Numbered from the stretch's first letter, positions 25,893 through 35,475 are shown. The stretch is DNA of 64,000 nt from Treponema sp. OMZ 798 (GCF_024181385.1 NZ_CP051305.1:2356001-2420000), one strand, 5' to 3'. Numbers and translations are program-made. The notes: a model not told the origin generated them from the letters alone.

Positions 25893-26647
25893 GGGTTTTT
25901 AATAAAACCTCCTCTTTTATTTTTAACTATATCCAGTAATTTATCTAAAGCTTTTCTACCTTTAATATTTTTTCCTTTGCAAGTATCAAGCCATGTCTCT
26001 AAATCACTAAAAGTGAGATTTCGAAAATTAGAAAAATCAGTATCAAAAAGCACTTTAACGCTTTCATCATACCTTTCTGCACTTTCCATAATTTTACTGT
26101 GCATAATATTACTAATGGATATTTCACTGTATATCCATGGAGACAAAGTTTGATGGTTATTGTTTATAGTAGAATTTTTACTTTTTATAAAAAACAAGGC
26201 TTTACACCTGTTAATCATTTTAAATAAAGCAACATTTAAAATAGCAGAACTTTTAATAATATTATCATTAAAACAGCCACAATCATCATATTTTGTAATT
26301 ATATCTGCTAATATGCGATAGTGTTCCCAAACATCAGCGTCAATAAAACATTCTAGATCAAATGTTGTTTCTATCAAATTTTTTAATGCACGAGCAATCT
26401 CTAAATCATTGTGAGAGTGTGATATAAAAATATCAGCTCTAATTTCTGGAAACCATTCTTTCTCTATATCTGCTGAACTTATTTGGAAATTTTCACCATC
26501 ACCTTTTAATATTTTATTGAATTTAGCTATTAATCTGCTCATATCTTCATTCACTTTATTAGGTTCTTTGGGATCTGTATTTTTTAAAAATTTTACTAAT
26601 GATAATGACTTATCCGTCATTATATCTAATAAAAATTTTTCTTTCAT
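25889..26647 (-). CDS. TIR-domain protein (252 aa)
   Basis: Residues 70-180 look like a TIR domain: ADIFISHSHND is the typical first strand and loop, a later LFFIKSKNS is the S-bearing strand, and SPWIYSEI (residues 169-176) matches the S-x-W-C-x-x-E pattern whose Glu (Glu175 here) is catalytic in NAD-cleaving TIRs. The Trp-neighbouring Cys is Ile. Residues 1-65 are helical and unassigned. I chose the ATG at 26647 because GGAAAGGATT precedes it. It opens the operon with the membrane protein and the variable lipoprotein. Confidence 0.7.
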   Translation of the reverse strand: MKEKFLLDIMTDKSLSLVKFLKNTDPKEPNKVNEDMSRLIAKFNKILKGDGENFQISSADIEKEWFPEIRADIFISHSHNDLEIARALKNLIETTFDLECFIDADVWEHYRILADIITKYDDCGCFNDNIIKSSAILNVALFKMINRCKALFFIKSKNSTINNNHQTLSPWIYSEISISNIMHSKIMESAERYDESVKVLFDTDFSNFRNLTFSDLETWLDTCKGKNIKGRKALDKLLDIVKNKRGGFIKNP

Positions 26648-26700
26648 GTTAATCCTTTCCCTCACTTAGAGGGTTTATAATTTTTGAGTTTTAAGCTCAA

Positions 26701-26769
26701 CTATAATTCTACACTTATCCCAAAGGATAAGAGCTCCCGTCTTTTCAATTTATCTTGTATGTTAATCAT
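26701..26769 (-). CDS. Possible 22-residue ORF ahead of the TIR gene
   Basis: A strong AGGAGG is followed by an ATG at 26784 that opens four codons (MIWK) and a TGA, then at once an in-frame ATG at 26769 opens MINIQDKLKRRELLSFGISV and two more residues. It could be a leader peptide, or a gene start broken by TGA. Nothing similar is recognised. Confidence 0.25.
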   Translation of the reverse strand: MINIQDKLKRRELLSFGISVEL

Positions 26770-26821
26770 TCATTTCCAAATCATAGCTGTTTTCCTCCTT
26801 TTAAATAGGATAAATTTATAC

Positions 26822-26858
26822 AAAAAACCGCAGAGCCGAATAAATCCGGCCCTGCGGT
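26822..26858 (-). terminator. Rho-independent terminator, minus strand
   Basis: ACCGCAG pairs with CTGCGGT, with an inner GCCG/CGGC, and six Ts follow on the minus strand (26827-26822). It should stop transcripts from the metal-ATPase operon before the TIR operon. Confidence 0.75.
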
Positions 26859-26923
26859 CTTTAGATTGAGAAAAATAAGTATTAGCAGCTTTGATTAGAG
26901 ATATTTTACTTAATAGAGAAATT

Positions 26924-26939
26924 GGGGGGGGGGGGGGGG
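26924..26939. repeat. Homopolymer of 16 G (plus strand)
   Basis: A run of 16 Gs in a low-GC intergenic region (26666-27093). It lies upstream of the terminator, in the 3' region of the metal-ATPase operon. Such tracts change length readily. The rest of this interval, apart from the terminator and the tiny ORF, shows nothing I can assign. Confidence 0.9.
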
Positions 26940-27093
26940 TAAACCTAGGCTAACATTTTTATGCACATAATCGGCACACAAAAAATTACAATGAGAAAAA
27001 CCGAATTTTAAGCCTAAGTAAGATTTTACTCTCATACCTATTATTATACTCCAAAATATATAAAAAATCAACTAATTTTCCTAAAATTACTTT

Positions 27094-27408
27094 TTACGCG
27101 TTTTTTAATTTTTCCCAAAGCTCTGAAATTTTTTGGATGATCACTTCCTTTTCGGCCTTGCCTAAAGTGTAAGCATCGGAAAGTTTTTTTAACTCAGGCA
27201 AGTCTTCTCTAAAAATTTCAAACTTCGATAGGGGCAGGGCCTTTGCATCGTACTCAATACAAAGGCTTCCTGTCCTCTCATTCCTTTCAATTTTGCGCAC
27301 AGCCTTATGAGAAGATACAGCCCTTTCAAAAGCTTCAAAAATATCCCTATCCTTTATCATCTCGCCCCTGAGCCTTATATGCCCGGGAAAAAAACTAGAA
27401 ACGGTCAT
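27094..27408 (-). CDS. Small HMA2-like metal-binding-fold protein (104 aa)
   Basis: The start SSFFPGHIRLRGEMI and the later strand LCIEYDAKAL match the HMA2 family, a ferredoxin-like heavy-metal-associated fold that lacks the usual C-x2-C. A similar HMA2 module forms the N terminus of the adjacent P-type ATPase. It is the last gene of the three-gene operon, 17 bases after the ATPase stop, and may dock with or regulate the pump. Confidence 0.65.
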   Translation of the reverse strand: MTVSSFFPGHIRLRGEMIKDRDIFEAFERAVSSHKAVRKIERNERTGSLCIEYDAKALPLSKFEIFREDLPELKKLSDAYTLGKAEKEVIIQKISELWEKLKNA

Positions 27409-27425
27409 TATAATATTTTCCTCTG

Positions 27426-29525
27426 TTAAACACTTTTATCAAGCGGTTCTTCATAGCTTCTCATAGCCGATATCCCTATGGCCACGGTCGATCCGTTATG
27501 GACTAAGGCCGCTGTAGCCGGAGGAATTGAGCCCGCAAGTTCCCCTGCGATGAGAGTAGAGTTAATACCGATAATCGCCCTATTGTTTCCATTGATTCTT
27601 TTGATCAAGCCCCTTGCTATACGCCTTAAAATAGGTAAGGCCCTTAGCCCGTCATCCGGAAGGAGAATATCTGCAGTTTCTCCGGCTATGGAAGAAGCCT
27701 GCCCCATTGCAATTCCTACATCGGCTTCCGAAAGGGCAGGCGAATCGTTTATACCGTCGCCGACCATGACAACGGTTTTACCTTCTCTTTTTAGCTTCTT
27801 TATAAAATCGGCCTTTGTGTCGGGCAGAGCCTGCGCATGGTAGCGGTCAATACCGGTTTTTTTGGCTATGCTGCGGGCAGTCTGAGGCCCGTCCCCCGTA
27901 AGCATAATTATATTTTTTATACCCAGCCTATGAAGTTCCGAAACAACCTCCTTGGCTTCAGGGCGTAAGGGGTCTTCTATGGCTATAATCCCCGCAAGCT
28001 CCTTTCCTACAGATAAATAAAGCTGGGAGCATCCTGTCTGTGCCAAATCCTCTATAGCTCTTTCGGCCTCTTCAGTTTTTGGAATACCCTCATCATCGAA
28101 TATAAAATGAGCACTTCCTATACGAAGTTCCTCCCCGTTCAAGGTTGAGGCAAGACCATGGGCTAAAATATAAGAAACCTTTGTATGATCTTCCCTGTGT
28201 TCGATTCCCCTATTTTCAGCTTCCCGAACAACCGCCCTTGCAAGGGAGTGAGGAAAATGCTCTTCAAGGCAGGCGGCTATTTTAAGCACCTCATGTTCCG
28301 CCCTGCCTCCGAAGGTAACGATTTTTTTAACGGAGGGCTGGGATTCGGTGAGAGTTCCGGTCTTATCAAAGACAATCGTATCGGCACGGGCGAAGTCCTC
28401 TAAAAACTTTCCGCCCTTTACGGTAATACCGTGCTCGGCACAGTTTTTCATGGCCGAAAGCACACAAACAGGGGCTGATAGCTTCATCGCGCAAGAATAG
28501 TCTACAAGAAGGGTCGAGGCAGCTTTTGCAAAGTTACGGGTAAAGGCATAGGTCAGCCCTGCAAGCAGGAAGTTATAAAAAACAAGCCTGTCAGCTGTTC
28601 TTTCAGCCCTTATCTGTGAAGCAGCCTTTAGGGATTGAGAGCGGTCAATCATATCTGCAATCTTGCTGACTCTGGTTTCCCTGCCGCAAGCCCTTACACA
28701 GACATGAATCTCTCCCTCCTCAACAACGGTAGAAGCAAAAACCGTATCTCCCGGAATCTTGTGCACAGGCAAGCCCTCGCCCGTCATCGAAGCCTGATTA
28801 ACCGAAGCTTCCCCGGCTACGACCGTTCCGTCGGCAGGAATAACGGAGCCTATCCTAAGAACAACCGTGTCCCCGGCTTGAAGAAGATTGGCCGATATTT
28901 CCGTTTCATTTCCGTCCCGTAAGACATGTACTATTTCCTTTGTGTTCAAAAAACTTTGAGCTAAATTCTCATAGGACTTGCGCCTTGTATAATCTTCCAA
29001 GATTTCGCCCATCTCCAGCATCATGGCAATGGTGCCGGCCGTATTTAAATCTCCGCTTGCATAAGCCAGTGAAAGGGCTGTTGCATCAAGGGTCTCGGCA
29101 CAAAAAGGCTTACCGTCAGCAAAGGCTCTTATTCCGGTTCTTACACGCGGCATAATTGAATAAAGGGCTAGGATTTTTCTAACAGGAAAGGGCAAAAGTT
29201 TACGGATAAAAAATTCTGCAAGCAGGCCGGCCAAAGAAACAGCTAAGCTCTGCGTTACAACAGGCTCATCAATACTGGTCAATAATTCTTCATTTTCAAG
29301 ATAGGAAGAATTGAGAGCTCTGATATAAGAAAGAGCTTCTTCTTCGCTTATGCCTGAATATTCAATTAAAATACTTCCTGAAACCGGATTTACGTTTATA
29401 GAAATTACGCCTTCCTGTAAGGACACAAGAGTCTCCACAAGGACAGCTTGTTTGCGGCTTAAACCTTTTCGTTTATACCTTAAACGTAAACGCCCCGGAA
29501 GGCGGTGAGCTATATAGAAATTCAT
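27426..29525 (-). CDS. Heavy-metal P1B-type ATPase with HMA2 N-terminal domain
   Basis: The phosphorylation site DKTGTLTES, the actuator loop ASVNQASMTGEGLPV, the ATP-site HP of the P1B family (HFPHSLARA) and the hinge MVGDGINDSPAL are all present. The membrane metal motif reads YSCAMKLSAPV where most P1B pumps have CPC or SPC, so metal specificity is unusual. Residues 1-75 are HMA2-like (HRLPGRLRLRYKRKGL). At 699 residues length is normal. It is the middle gene between a DUF6110-like gene and the HMA2 gene. Confidence 0.85.
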   Translation of the reverse strand: MNFYIAHRLPGRLRLRYKRKGLSRKQAVLVETLVSLQEGVISINVNPVSGSILIEYSGISEEEALSYIRALNSSYLENEELLTSIDEPVVTQSLAVSLAGLLAEFFIRKLLPFPVRKILALYSIMPRVRTGIRAFADGKPFCAETLDATALSLAYASGDLNTAGTIAMMLEMGEILEDYTRRKSYENLAQSFLNTKEIVHVLRDGNETEISANLLQAGDTVVLRIGSVIPADGTVVAGEASVNQASMTGEGLPVHKIPGDTVFASTVVEEGEIHVCVRACGRETRVSKIADMIDRSQSLKAASQIRAERTADRLVFYNFLLAGLTYAFTRNFAKAASTLLVDYSCAMKLSAPVCVLSAMKNCAEHGITVKGGKFLEDFARADTIVFDKTGTLTESQPSVKKIVTFGGRAEHEVLKIAACLEEHFPHSLARAVVREAENRGIEHREDHTKVSYILAHGLASTLNGEELRIGSAHFIFDDEGIPKTEEAERAIEDLAQTGCSQLYLSVGKELAGIIAIEDPLRPEAKEVVSELHRLGIKNIIMLTGDGPQTARSIAKKTGIDRYHAQALPDTKADFIKKLKREGKTVVMVGDGINDSPALSEADVGIAMGQASSIAGETADILLPDDGLRALPILRRIARGLIKRINGNNRAIIGINSTLIAGELAGSIPPATAALVHNGSTVAIGISAMRSYEEPLDKSV

Positions 29526-29553
29526 AAAGATTTTGATAGATAAAAGATCAAGT

Positions 29554-29772
29554 CTACTTTGCTTCTGCTGCTTCTTTATTGTATGCAGCTTCTGCCATTA
29601 TATCTTGAGCGTCTTCTTTTACGGTTTCAACAAAGGCAGCAGCATCTTCTTTTAATTTTAAGCCTGCCCCTATTACCTTGGCACAAGCCTTTTTAAAATT
29701 AGCGTTCCGAGCCAAAAGAACTGCGGCTCCGCCTGCAGCAACACCGAGTGCAAAAGCTCCCCATCTAGTCAT
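29554..29772 (-). CDS. DUF6110-like small protein (72 aa)
   Basis: It has one glycine/alanine-rich membrane segment (FALGVAAGGAAVLLARN, residues 6-22) followed by an alanine- and acid-rich amphipathic helix. Small proteins of this kind precede HMA2-type P-ATPases in other anaerobes. GGAGG precedes the ATG. It is the first gene of the pump operon; a regulatory or partner role is inferred. Confidence 0.6.
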   Translation of the reverse strand: MTRWGAFALGVAAGGAAVLLARNANFKKACAKVIGAGLKLKEDAAAFVETVKEDAQDIMAEAAYNKEAAEAK

Positions 29773-29797
29773 ATAAACCTCCGTAATTAATAGCCGT

Positions 29798-29826
29798 ATT
29801 CTATCATTTTTTTGTGATATTTACAA
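29798..29826 (-). promoter_or_regulatory. Promoter of the metal-ATPase operon
   Basis: On the minus strand TTGTAA (29826-29821) and TAGAAT (29803-29798) are 17 bases apart. The -35 box overlaps the ftsH stop codon. The first ATG is about 25 bases beyond the -10. Confidence 0.55.
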
Positions 29827-31827
29827 GCCTACAGAAGAAGACTCGACACCTTCCTCATCTTCCTTGTCAAAAAGCTGAGGGGTCTTCTCTTCTGCAATTA
29901 TTGCATCAAATTCTTCGTTCTCTATGGTTTCTTTTTCTAAAAGAGTTACGGCTATCTTTTCTAAAAGATGCTTTTTGTCGTTAAGCATTTTTATAACAAC
30001 CTCGTAGCGGGTATTGATTATCTTTGCGATTTCTTCATCAATGTACTGCTGGGTTGTTTCTGCATATTCGCGAACCAATTGCGGTTCATTGTCTCCTAGG
30101 TAGCCTGCCCCCCTCTTGCTTAAAGCGACGTTTTTAAACTTAGAGCTCATACCGTAGTCGGTAATAATGCTTCGGGCAATGTCGGTTGCACGGGAAAGGT
30201 CGTTTGCAGCTCCGGTAGAAACCATATTGAATTTTACCTGTTCGGCAGCCCGTCCTCCTAAGAGAACATCTATTTCGGCCAAAAGCTGCTTTTCGGTAAC
30301 AATGTGTTTATCGTCCTCAGGAATATGGAAAGTATAGCCCAAGGTGGAAGTTCCCCGCGGAACAATCGTAACCTTATGAACCTTGTCTGCACCCTCGGTA
30401 AAGCTGCCCACAATGGCGTGGCCGGTTTCGTGATAGGCAATTACCCTCCGCTCTTCTTCGCGGATTACTCGGGATTTTTTCTGTAAGCCTATCATAGCCT
30501 TTTCGACAGCCTCATCCAAGTCGGTCATTATGACGGTCTTTCTCTTGCCTCTTACAGCCAAAAGAGCCGCTTCGTTGATGATATTTGCAAGGTCGGCACC
30601 CGAACAGCCTGCCGTAATGCGGGCGATTGAAGCAAGATCAGCCGAGGCATCTAATTTTACGTTTTCTGCATGGAGTTTAAGAATCTGCTCCCTACCCTTA
30701 ACATCCGGGCGGTCAACTACAACCTGCCTGTCAAAGCGGCCGGGACGCAAAAGAGCCGGATCCAAAACATCGGGGCGGTTGGTGGCGGCTAAAAGAATCA
30801 AGCCGGTCTTATTGTCAAAGCCGTCCATCTCAACCAAGAGTTGATTGAGGGTCTGCTCACGCTCATCGTTTGAGCTGTAAGAATTATGGCGCGACTTTCC
30901 GATGGCATCCAATTCGTCTATAAAGATAATACAGGGGGCTTTTTCGCGAGCCTGCCTAAAAAGGTCACGCACACGGGAAGCTCCTACACCGACAAACATC
31001 TCGACAAAGTCGGAACCGCTTATCCTAAAGAAGGGAACTCCTGCTTCCCCTGCGACTGCCCGTGCAAGAAGGGTTTTTCCCGTTCCGGGAGGGCCTACCA
31101 AAAGAACGCCCCGCGGAATCTTTCCGCCTATTTCGGTATATTTTTGCGGATATTTTAAGAAGTCTACAACTTCCATTAATTCTTCTTTGGCCTCATCTAC
31201 ACCTGCAACATCCTTAAAGCGGGTTTCGACTTTTCCCTCGTCTATTGCGGCACTTCTAGCCTGCCCGGGAGAAAAAATACTTCCGCCCAAACCGCCCATA
31301 CCCTTGGTCATCCGCCTCATAATGGCACGCCAAACAAGAAATATTAAAAGGAAGGGAAGCACCCATTGTAAAAGAAGCTCAACGAGGTAGCTTTTTTCTT
31401 TGGGCTTTATGTGATAAACCACATGATGCTCGTCCAAGAGCTGTAAAAACTCAGAGGTGTAAATACCGACAGTCGTATATTCATTATTACTTTTTTGTAC
31501 CGATAAAAACGAAAAAAGGGACGTATTGGAAGGCTCTTCATCCTGTATGCTTGTGTATCCCGTAAAATAAACAGGGCCTAAAACAACTTTTTTTATCTGT
31601 CCCGAAGTAATTCTATCTTTAAATTCCGAAAAAGGAATAAGAGCAGAACTATTGAGAACCATTAACTGATTAATTAAGATAAAAATGACAACTACAAGGG
31701 GCGCTAAAAGCCATAAAGAAAAAAAAGGCTTTTTGGGAGCCTTTTTATCGTCTCCGTCGGAATCCGGCCCGAAGTTAAAAAAATTAAAGGGATCATTTTG
31801 GTTTTTATCGTCGTTATTTTTACTCAT
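29821..31827 (-). CDS. ftsH: ATP-dependent zinc metalloprotease FtsH
   Basis: Two membrane segments bracket a periplasmic part (residues about 35-160). An AAA domain follows with Walker A GPPGTGKT, Walker [12 protein letters not shown] and the arginine finger region [10 protein letters not shown], then the protease motif HETGH with a distal Asp. FtsH degrades misfolded membrane proteins as an inner-membrane hexamer. TTGGAG sits before the ATG at 31827; an in-frame ATG 11 codons earlier is less likely. At 668 residues it is full length. Confidence 0.95.
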   Translation of the reverse strand: MSKNNDDKNQNDPFNFFNFGPDSDGDDKKAPKKPFFSLWLLAPLVVVIFILINQLMVLNSSALIPFSEFKDRITSGQIKKVVLGPVYFTGYTSIQDEEPSNTSLFSFLSVQKSNNEYTTVGIYTSEFLQLLDEHHVVYHIKPKEKSYLVELLLQWVLPFLLIFLVWRAIMRRMTKGMGGLGGSIFSPGQARSAAIDEGKVETRFKDVAGVDEAKEELMEVVDFLKYPQKYTEIGGKIPRGVLLVGPPGTGKTLLARAVAGEAGVPFFRISGSDFVEMFVGVGASRVRDLFRQAREKAPCIIFIDELDAIGKSRHNSYSSNDEREQTLNQLLVEMDGFDNKTGLILLAATNRPDVLDPALLRPGRFDRQVVVDRPDVKGREQILKLHAENVKLDASADLASIARITAGCSGADLANIINEAALLAVRGKRKTVIMTDLDEAVEKAMIGLQKKSRVIREEERRVIAYHETGHAIVGSFTEGADKVHKVTIVPRGTSTLGYTFHIPEDDKHIVTEKQLLAEIDVLLGGRAAEQVKFNMVSTGAANDLSRATDIARSIITDYGMSSKFKNVALSKRGAGYLGDNEPQLVREYAETTQQYIDEEIAKIINTRYEVVIKMLNDKKHLLEKIAVTLLEKETIENEEFDAIIAEEKTPQLFDKEDEEGVESSSVGL

Positions 31828-31849
31828 ACATTCTCCAATATATCTTACT

Positions 31850-31878
31850 ATAATACACAAAAAATAAGAAAAAGTCGA
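31850..31878 (-). promoter_or_regulatory. ftsH promoter
   Basis: Minus-strand TCGACT (31878-31873) and TATTAT (31855-31850) with 17 bases between, about 22 bases before the ATG. Confidence 0.6.
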
Positions 31879-31924
31879 TAGGAAAGCAAATTTATATTGG
31901 GATTAAGAGCCTTTTTACTCTTGC

Positions 31925-31953
31925 TTGACAAAAAGATAAGGCGGCTATATAAT
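31925..31953 (+). promoter_or_regulatory. Promoter of the RND exporter operon
   Basis: TTGACA (31925-31930), a 17-base spacer and TATAAT (31948-31953) are a perfect consensus. AGAGGGAG precedes the ATG at 31982. It is divergent to the ftsH promoter. Confidence 0.85.
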
Positions 31954-31981
31954 TAACAGAGCCGGCAGAGGGAGAAACTTT

Positions 31982-34696
31982 ATGAAAAAAAAGACAAAGC
32001 ACATATTTTCTACAAAAAACTTTTATAAACATCCCATAACAATGCTTATAACGATTCTTGCAATCACTTTATTTTTCGGTCTTCAGATAATAAGGCTGAA
32101 TTTTGATAATAATAACTTCCGCTTCATCCCTAAAAATGACCCGTCCCGCATAAGTGCAAAAAAGATTGCGGATATTTTTGGGGAAGATGTTCCGATTTTA
32201 ATAGGCATAGAGCGCCGTTTTTCTACCATTGTAGACAAAGAATTTTTAGATGAAATACGAAGGCTGGATGAAAAGCTAAAAGAAATTGATTTGGTAAAAA
32301 ACACGGTCTTGATAACTGACACAACTCACATAGATATAGGCGAGGAAGGAATTGTAAGTGAACCGATTATACCTGCCGATTTTTTAGGTACGGAAGAAGA
32401 AATTAAGGCCGTTAAACACAAGCTCCGCAGTTGGGACATGTATGAAAGAAGCCTTGTTTCTGAAGATTTACATGCAACTCAAATCCTTGTTTTTCTTAAT
32501 ATAACGAATGAAGAAAGCGGCTCTCCCGCAACTATTGCTGCCTGCCGTAAAATTATGAAACTGACAGAGGCTTGGAATTTTCCCGATTCAAAAATTTATT
32601 TAACCGGAGCCCCTATTTTTAACGAGATAGTAAATGAGGCGACAGCCCATGATTTAAGCTTTTTGGTCCCTCTGGTTATCATCGTTGTTTTGGGAGTCCT
32701 ATTTCTTTCTTTTAGAAGGTTTACCGGTGTTTTTCTGCCGTTATTGACGGTTATATGTTCCGTAATCTGGTCGCTCGGAGCTATGGCTCTTTTTAATGTT
32801 CCCTTATCGATTCTTTCTACAATTTTACCGATTATTTTGATTGCCGTAGGTTCGGCTTATGGAATCCATGTTATCAACCACTACTATGATGAAGTCGTTC
32901 AAGATGATTCTATTTCAAAGGAAGAACATAAAAGGCAGGTCGTAAAGGCCTTAAGCGAGGTTATAAGGCCGGTTTTTTTAGCAGCCCTTACAACATTCGC
33001 AGGCTTTGTTTCCTTTTGCTTTACCTCCGTTGTTCCTATTTTCGAGTTCGGTATCTTTGCAAGCTTCGGCGTAGCAGCGGCCTTTTTAATATCCATAACC
33101 TTAATACCCGGTATTTTAATATTGCGGGGACCGAAAAAGCCTTCAATGCGATGGGCAAACAAAAAAGATAATACCGGGGGCTTGGACCGCGGTATAGCAA
33201 ACACCTTTGTTCTTATTGTAGAACATTACCGCTCGGTAATTCTTTTTGCAGGGCTTATAGTTATTCTTTCAGGACTTGGACTAAAAAAACTTGTTATCGA
33301 TAACGTGTTAATGGAGTACTTTGACAAGGATGTAGCAGTCATTCAATCCGATGTATTTATGCGTAAACAATTCGGCGGTTCAAAGCTCCTTGAAATGGTA
33401 ATTAAGGCTAAGGACGGATCCGCTGTTTTACGTCCGGATATTTTAAAAGCAATCGACGATCTTTCCTTTTTCTTGGAAGAAGAAATTGATGATGTAGGAA
33501 AGGTTACTTCTATTGTGCCCTTAATTAAGCGCTTAAATCAGGTTTACAATGCAGATGAGTCCCCCGATGGAATAAAAGCCGCAGATATAAATGAGGCGGA
33601 GGCTTCAGACGATTTCGGCAGTTTTGAAGACTTCGGCGACTTTGAAAATTTTGAAGAAAACTCAGATGACGCTGATACTCAAGTTGCAGAAAATGATTCT
33701 AAAACTAAAAAGCAATACAGCCAAGAAGAAATTATGGCTATGCTGAACGAAGCAGCAAACAAAAGAGCAAAAAAGAATCTTTCTGCCGAAGAGTTGGTTT
33801 ACGAATTAGAAAAAAAATTAAACTACAAGGGCCTTGCCTACTATGAAATTCCAGCAGATCCTAAAAAATACGGAAAAAATTCTCAAGAAGAGCTTTCAGC
33901 CTTAATGCAAAACTATCTGATTCTTTTAGGAAAAAACACGGAAGGCTTTTTAGATAATAACACCGATCCTAAAACATTAAAAGTAAACATCCAGCTCCGT
34001 ACCGTAGGACAACAGGATACTGACAGGGTTCTGGAAGAAATTAACGAATTTGTACGCCTCAAATTTCCTGAAGATATAATCGCTGAAACAGGCGGCTTCG
34101 TATTGGTCGAAAAAACCTTAAACAAACTCGTAGTAGAATCCCAGCTTATTTCGGTAGGAGTCTCCTTATTTATAGTTTTTGTAATTCTTTCAATCTATTA
34201 CAGATCGGCCTTTGCAGGTCTCTTCGGCATCCTTCCTTTGGCACTATCAATTTTAATTAATTTCGGAATAATGGGAACCTTGGGAATAAAGCTCAATATC
34301 GGTACCGCAATGGTGGCAAGCTTTGCAATAGGAATAGGAGTTGATTACACCATCCACTTCTTGGCAGCCTATCATAAATGCTTTCTAAAAACAAAGGGCA
34401 GCGGGCAATTTTTATATCTAACCTTTTTAGGGTCGGGAAAGGCTATCCTATTCAATGCGGTTTCGGTTGGTGCAGGTTTTGCAGTTTTAATGCTCTCAAA
34501 ATTTAACATGCTTTCGGAGCTTGGTTTCTTAATTGCCCTGATAATGATAACCAGCTCCCTAGGCAGCTTGACTATTCTCCCTGTTTTATTAAATTTAGTG
34601 AAACCAAAGTTTATAAGAAAACTTTTACCTGTAGATATAAAGGAATTAAAAAACGAATATCCTTTTAATGAAGAAAAAGATACGGAGGAAGTATGA
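31982..34696 (+). CDS. RND/MMPL-family exporter (904 aa)
   Basis: The topology is one N-terminal membrane segment, a long periplasmic domain, a five-segment bundle (LVPLVIIVVLGVLFLSFRR, AVGSAYGIHVINHYYD), then a second such half (GIGVDYTIHFLAAYH). The GxxxDYxxH-type motif in helix 4 is typical of HpnN/MMPL-like lipid exporters. An unusual acidic insertion (DFGSFEDFGDFENFEENSDD) lies near residues 540-560. The next gene overlaps its stop by 4 bases and encodes a LolA-like carrier, so the system probably moves lipid or lipoprotein to the outer membrane. Confidence 0.85.
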   Translation: MKKKTKHIFSTKNFYKHPITMLITILAITLFFGLQIIRLNFDNNNFRFIPKNDPSRISAKKIADIFGEDVPILIGIERRFSTIVDKEFLDEIRRLDEKLKEIDLVKNTVLITDTTHIDIGEEGIVSEPIIPADFLGTEEEIKAVKHKLRSWDMYERSLVSEDLHATQILVFLNITNEESGSPATIAACRKIMKLTEAWNFPDSKIYLTGAPIFNEIVNEATAHDLSFLVPLVIIVVLGVLFLSFRRFTGVFLPLLTVICSVIWSLGAMALFNVPLSILSTILPIILIAVGSAYGIHVINHYYDEVVQDDSISKEEHKRQVVKALSEVIRPVFLAALTTFAGFVSFCFTSVVPIFEFGIFASFGVAAAFLISITLIPGILILRGPKKPSMRWANKKDNTGGLDRGIANTFVLIVEHYRSVILFAGLIVILSGLGLKKLVIDNVLMEYFDKDVAVIQSDVFMRKQFGGSKLLEMVIKAKDGSAVLRPDILKAIDDLSFFLEEEIDDVGKVTSIVPLIKRLNQVYNADESPDGIKAADINEAEASDDFGSFEDFGDFENFEENSDDADTQVAENDSKTKKQYSQEEIMAMLNEAANKRAKKNLSAEELVYELEKKLNYKGLAYYEIPADPKKYGKNSQEELSALMQNYLILLGKNTEGFLDNNTDPKTLKVNIQLRTVGQQDTDRVLEEINEFVRLKFPEDIIAETGGFVLVEKTLNKLVVESQLISVGVSLFIVFVILSIYYRSAFAGLFGILPLALSILINFGIMGTLGIKLNIGTAMVASFAIGIGVDYTIHFLAAYHKCFLKTKGSGQFLYLTFLGSGKAILFNAVSVGAGFAVLMLSKFNMLSELGFLIALIMITSSLGSLTILPVLLNLVKPKFIRKLLPVDIKELKNEYPFNEEKDTEEV

Positions 34697-35466
34697 AAAA
34701 ACTTACTTTAAGTTTAATTTTTGCTATCGGATTTTGCAGTTTAGTTTTTGCCCAAAGTGCAGAAGAAATCGCAGCTAAAACAAAGACAAAAAACACGGCA
34801 TCTTCTCTTGGCTCGGAATCAAGCTTGGATATGCAGTCCGACGGAAAAACCCTTTCAACCTTGGAGATTAGGCAATATTCTTCTTTGGATAAAAACGGGT
34901 TACAAAGAATGTTTGTCGAAATAAGAAACCCGCCCTCTTATAGAGGTTCAAGATTTTTAATGATTGAAAAAGCCGACGGCTCAACCGACCAGAGAATGTA
35001 TTTGGCCCAAACAAAAAAGGTCCAAAAGATATCGGCCCAAGGAAGTGCCGATGAGTCCTTTATGGGTTCGGACTTTTCAAATAACGATATTTCGTTTATG
35101 GAGAGGGACACAAAGCTCGATAATTTTAAAATCTTAGGCGAGGAAGAATATAACGGCAAGCCTGTTTATCTTATAGAGTCTACGCCCAAGGATAAAAACT
35201 ACACGTATTCAAAAACTTTAATGCGCATCACAAAGGATAAAAATCTCTTACTCAAGGCAGAATTTTATCAAGGTTCTCAGCTTGTAAAGACTCTTGAACT
35301 TTACGATTATAAGGAGGTAAACGGAATAATGACAGCCCATAAAACAAAGCTGTCCACCGTCAAAACGAATACCTCCACCGTTATCACCATAAAAAGAATA
35401 GAATACGGCATGAAGATACCCGATTATGTTTTTACGCAAAAGTTCTTGGAAACAGGCAAAAAATAA
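34693..35466 (+). CDS. LolA-like outer-membrane lipoprotein-sorting protein
   Basis: A cleavable signal peptide (KKLTLSLIFAIGFCSLVFAQ) precedes a strand-rich domain with PPSYRGSRFLMIEK and YLIESTPKD, typical of the LolA-like family that travels with RND/MMPL exporters. It should act in the periplasm as a carrier of lipophilic cargo. Its ATG overlaps the exporter's stop (ATGA), indicating coupled translation. Confidence 0.8.
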   Translation: MKKLTLSLIFAIGFCSLVFAQSAEEIAAKTKTKNTASSLGSESSLDMQSDGKTLSTLEIRQYSSLDKNGLQRMFVEIRNPPSYRGSRFLMIEKADGSTDQRMYLAQTKKVQKISAQGSADESFMGSDFSNNDISFMERDTKLDNFKILGEEEYNGKPVYLIESTPKDKNYTYSKTLMRITKDKNLLLKAEFYQGSQLVKTLELYDYKEVNGIMTAHKTKLSTVKTNTSTVITIKRIEYGMKIPDYVFTQKFLETGKK

Positions 35467-35475
35467 ATTATTTAA

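Noticed and set aside
26924..26939. Poly-G tract as a phase-variable promoter of the TIR operon
   Set aside because: A strong minus-strand terminator at 26822-26858 lies between the tract and the TIR gene, so direct promoter spacing control is unlikely.
27478..31867. Several long plus-strand open frames opposite the P-type ATPase and ftsH
   Set aside because: They are antisense shadows of two strongly conserved genes.
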